A DNA stretch of 5,223 nt from NCBI GenBank assembly GCA_002413385.1, contig DHWW01000209.1, positions 1-5,223 of the forward strand, given 5' to 3'. This document shows, piece after piece, positions 3,320 to 5,223 of this stretch. The translations under genes and the position numbers were made by a program. Numbering within the stretch: position 1 is the stretch's first letter; each line of letters begins with the position of its first letter. The stretch is from Granulicella sp. UBA5172 (GTDB taxonomy: Bacteria > Acidobacteriota > Terriglobia > Terriglobales > Acidobacteriaceae). A model generated the notes under the pieces. It was given only the letters and a program-made list of their open reading frames with translations, was not told where the DNA came from and did not search any database.

Positions 3320-5223
3320 ATGAGAAAACCGAAGGCAGCGCTCAGTGGAACTCTCAAAGAAGAATTCAAAAAGGACCTGCAACTCTTTGAGCATTTCCTG
3401 GTCCTGCTCAATCACTCCAGCCCCATCCGCAATGTGGAGTTGATGTGGGCAGATGATCTGGACCTCTTCGAGACCAGTCAGTGGCCACGGGTTACCACCG
3501 GGGACGCACTCGTCCAGTTGCAGCCAATCGAACCCGAATCACCGGAACGCTCGTCGCCCAGCCCCAGCACCCACTTCTGCGACCTCGTCCACGGTTTTGG
3601 GTCCTACGAAGAACAGACCTGCGGACGCAGTGACAAGCCCGCCAAGGAGCGGTGCCGCGGCACCGGGTGCAGCCAGGTTTATCCCTGCCACGTAGGCCTC
3701 ACCGACATCGCAGTCCCAGTCCTATGCCAAGGTCGATATCTCGGCACACTCTTCAGCGGACAGGTGCTGACGACGCAACCCTCGGAAGAGGGTTTCGCAT
3801 ACGTCAAAGCAGCCCTCCAAAACCAATCCCACATTGATATGGTGCAACTTGAGCAGGCATACTACCGCGTGCCGGTTGTCACGTCGGCTCAATTGGCCGA
3901 AATGGTTCGTATGCTGGAAGTTTTTGCGCGCTATCTCGCCAACTCCTGGAAGCGGCTTGAAATCATGAGCGATTTTCAACGCGTCAAAGCGCGAGAATTG
4001 GCCCTGGATCGCCGCGAATTGGCAGAGATGATCCTGACCGGGCAGATCGGCAGTGGCCCAGAGGTCGACCTGCAAGCCGTTCGCGCCCTGGCCCGAGAAG
4101 TCGGTCTCGCACAGCTTCCAGACCGCGCCATGGTGCTGCGTATACTGCCCTCGGCGCAAGGATCCGCAACGCTGGCATCAGAGAGAGATCAACCTGGTGG
4201 CGGGGAAGCTTCAACCATCGGAGGGCATCTGACACTGGCACGTGTCATGCACCTCATCGACGATCGTTGCCAAAGCTGGCCTAATACCCTCGCCACTGTC
4301 GTGGCTCCCGGAGAGATGTGCATCCTCACGACTCAGAAAGCCAGGACCCCCGGCCATGAACGAATGCTCCAGGAGGAGATGGCAGAGGCACTGCTTCGCA
4401 CTGCGCGAAGCGAGGGTTTTCCTCTCGCAAGAGCAGGCATCAGTAGCATTCATCCTCAGCCAACCGAATTGCTACACGCTTACCATGAGGCCTTGTCCGC
4501 GCTGGAGTCAGGGCACGCGGCCGTTACCTGGTTTGAGTCTTTGCCAGATAGGAAGCAAGAACCATCCCAGGCACTCGGCCGCCTTCTCAAGGCATTGCAA
4601 TCTGGCGATTCAGCTGCAGTGAACTCCACCGTGCGTGACTTTCTCGCGGCAGCCGCACCCACTACAAACACCCTGGTGCAGTTGCAGCAGGCGCGCGGCC
4701 TGCTCACCTGGGGGTGCGAACATATGGTTCGAGAACTCGCATCCATCGGCGCCCTGGCAGGCACCGTCGATGACGCCAAGGATCGCACCATTCAAACTAT
4801 CGTCGCTTCTTCAAGCTCCTTCGCCATGGCCGAGGCCTTTCGCAGATTCGTCGATATACTGCGTCAACAACTCGGCGAACTCTATAGCCAGCGAGAAGAG
4901 AAGATTGTTATTGAAACCCACCGGTTGGTGCGCCAACTGGGCCCCGCGAAAGCTACTATTCAAGATCTCGCGTACAACCTCAAACTCTCTGCTGGCCATC
5001 TTGGTCGCGTCTATAGCCGCACGACCGGCCATACGCTGGAGGAATATCTGATCAGCCAGCGGCTCGAGATGAGCAAGCGTCTCCTGCTTGATCCAAGGCT
5101 TCACGTCGCCGAAGTTGCTGACCAATGTGGGTTCTGCAATCCGGCGTATTTCTCGTCCGTATTCAAGAAATACATGCACTGTACGCCGCGGGCATACGCC
5201 AGTGAACCCCAACGTTGGGGTTC
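3320..5223 (+). CDS. PocR-domain AraC-family transcription regulator, 3' end outside window
   Basis: A single unbroken frame of 634 codons, still open at the window edge. Residues about 20-165 match the PocR sensory domain: FCDLVHG, a cysteine at 101, YPCHVGLTDIAVPV at 121-134, then YLGTLFSGQVL ending near 150. PocR-type domains bind small ligands such as diols. Residues about 165-240 are mostly helical linker. Residues about 235-400 resemble the degenerate GGDEF-like region of large AraC regulators (RAGISSI near 373, HAYHEALSAL at 386-395). A further helical part follows. Residues about 530-630 form the AraC HTH pair: first helix-turn-helix around TIQDLAYNLKLSAGHLGRVY (from 547), second around HVAEVADQCGF (from 595), ending in YFSSVFKKYMHCTPRAY. 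AraC proteins normally end soon after this, so few residues are missing. In-frame ATGs also exist at 3239 and 3257; none has a strong ribosome binding site. I prefer 3320 because family-like sequence begins there. A cytoplasmic regulator of the adjacent sugar genes is the likely role. Confidence 0.88.
   Translation, partial: MRKPKAALSGTLKEEFKKDLQLFEHFLVLLNHSSPIRNVELMWADDLDLFETSQWPRVTTGDALVQLQPIEPESPERSSPSPSTHFCDLVHGFGSYEEQTCGRSDKPAKERCRGTGCSQVYPCHVGLTDIAVPVLCQGRYLGTLFSGQVLTTQPSEEGFAYVKAALQNQSHIDMVQLEQAYYRVPVVTSAQLAEMVRMLEVFARYLANSWKRLEIMSDFQRVKARELALDRRELAEMILTGQIGSGPEVDLQAVRALAREVGLAQLPDRAMVLRILPSAQGSATLASERDQPGGGEASTIGGHLTLARVMHLIDDRCQSWPNTLATVVAPGEMCILTTQKARTPGHERMLQEEMAEALLRTARSEGFPLARAGISSIHPQPTELLHAYHEALSALESGHAAVTWFESLPDRKQEPSQALGRLLKALQSGDSAAVNSTVRDFLAAAAPTTNTLVQLQQARGLLTWGCEHMVRELASIGALAGTVDDAKDRTIQTIVASSSSFAMAEAFRRFVDILRQQLGELYSQREEKIVIETHRLVRQLGPAKATIQDLAYNLKLSAGHLGRVYSRTTGHTLEEYLISQRLEMSKRLLLDPRLHVAEVADQCGFCNPAYFSSVFKKYMHCTPRAYASEPQRWG
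5204..5223. repeat. Perfect 20-bp palindrome at the window end
   Basis: GAACCCCAAC is followed immediately by its exact reverse complement GTTGGGGTTC, centred between 5213 and 5214, and the window stops on its last base. It lies in the final codons of the regulator frame (EPQRWG). As RNA it could fold with a 7-bp stem GAACCCC/GGGGTTC and a 6-base loop, so it might be the stem of a terminator overlapping the gene end; the bases after it, including any T run, are not visible. A fold-back assembly artefact at a contig end is the alternative. Confidence 0.6.

Noticed and set aside
4811..5212. 133-codon open frame on the minus strand under the HTH domain
   Set aside because: It is antisense to the clear AraC DNA-binding region and shows no domain of its own.
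1..5223. tRNA, rRNA, CRISPR array, insertion sequence or phage attachment site
   Set aside because: I saw no repeat-spacer pattern, transposase-like protein, terminal repeat pair or RNA gene signature.

Overview
This window reads as part of a carbohydrate-utilisation locus from a moderately high-GC, Gram-negative-like bacterium. The style of the proteins (a secreted GH36 alpha-galactosidase, an SDR oxidoreductase, a PocR-AraC regulator) recalls soil Acidobacteriota. That placement is a judgement by eye, not a search result. All recognisable genes are on the + strand.

Layout: bases 1-161 hold at most the tail of an upstream gene. Bases 162-2376 encode a secreted glycoside hydrolase family 36 (alpha-galactosidase-like) enzyme whose reading frame is broken. 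Bases 2373-3173 encode an intact classical short-chain dehydrogenase/reductase. Bases 3174-3319 are an AT-richer intergenic gap with a 23-bp imperfect dyad and a further inverted repeat. Bases 3320-5223 encode a large transcription regulator, with an N-terminal PocR-type sensory domain, a degenerate GGDEF-like middle region and a C-terminal AraC-type DNA-binding domain. It is still open at the window edge, where a perfect 20-bp palindrome sits.

The main observation is hidden inside what looks like one open frame. The apparent GH36 frame (162-2237) is open by chance across about 330-577: there the family-like protein runs first in a second frame and then in a third, returning to the first at about 576. 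A fourth shift at about 2230 causes an early stop at 2235-2237, while the missing C-terminus continues in another frame to a TGA at 2374-2376. All four shifts are equivalent to one extra base. Removing four bases restores a protein of about 736 residues whose stop overlaps the SDR start codon as ATGA. The two downstream genes show no such lesions. The choice is between real gene decay and local sequence error; the sequence alone cannot settle it.

As a working model (inference), the GH36 enzyme releases galactose or a related sugar outside the cytoplasm, the translationally coupled SDR oxidises a sugar or sugar-derived alcohol, and the PocR-AraC protein senses a small ligand and controls the locus.
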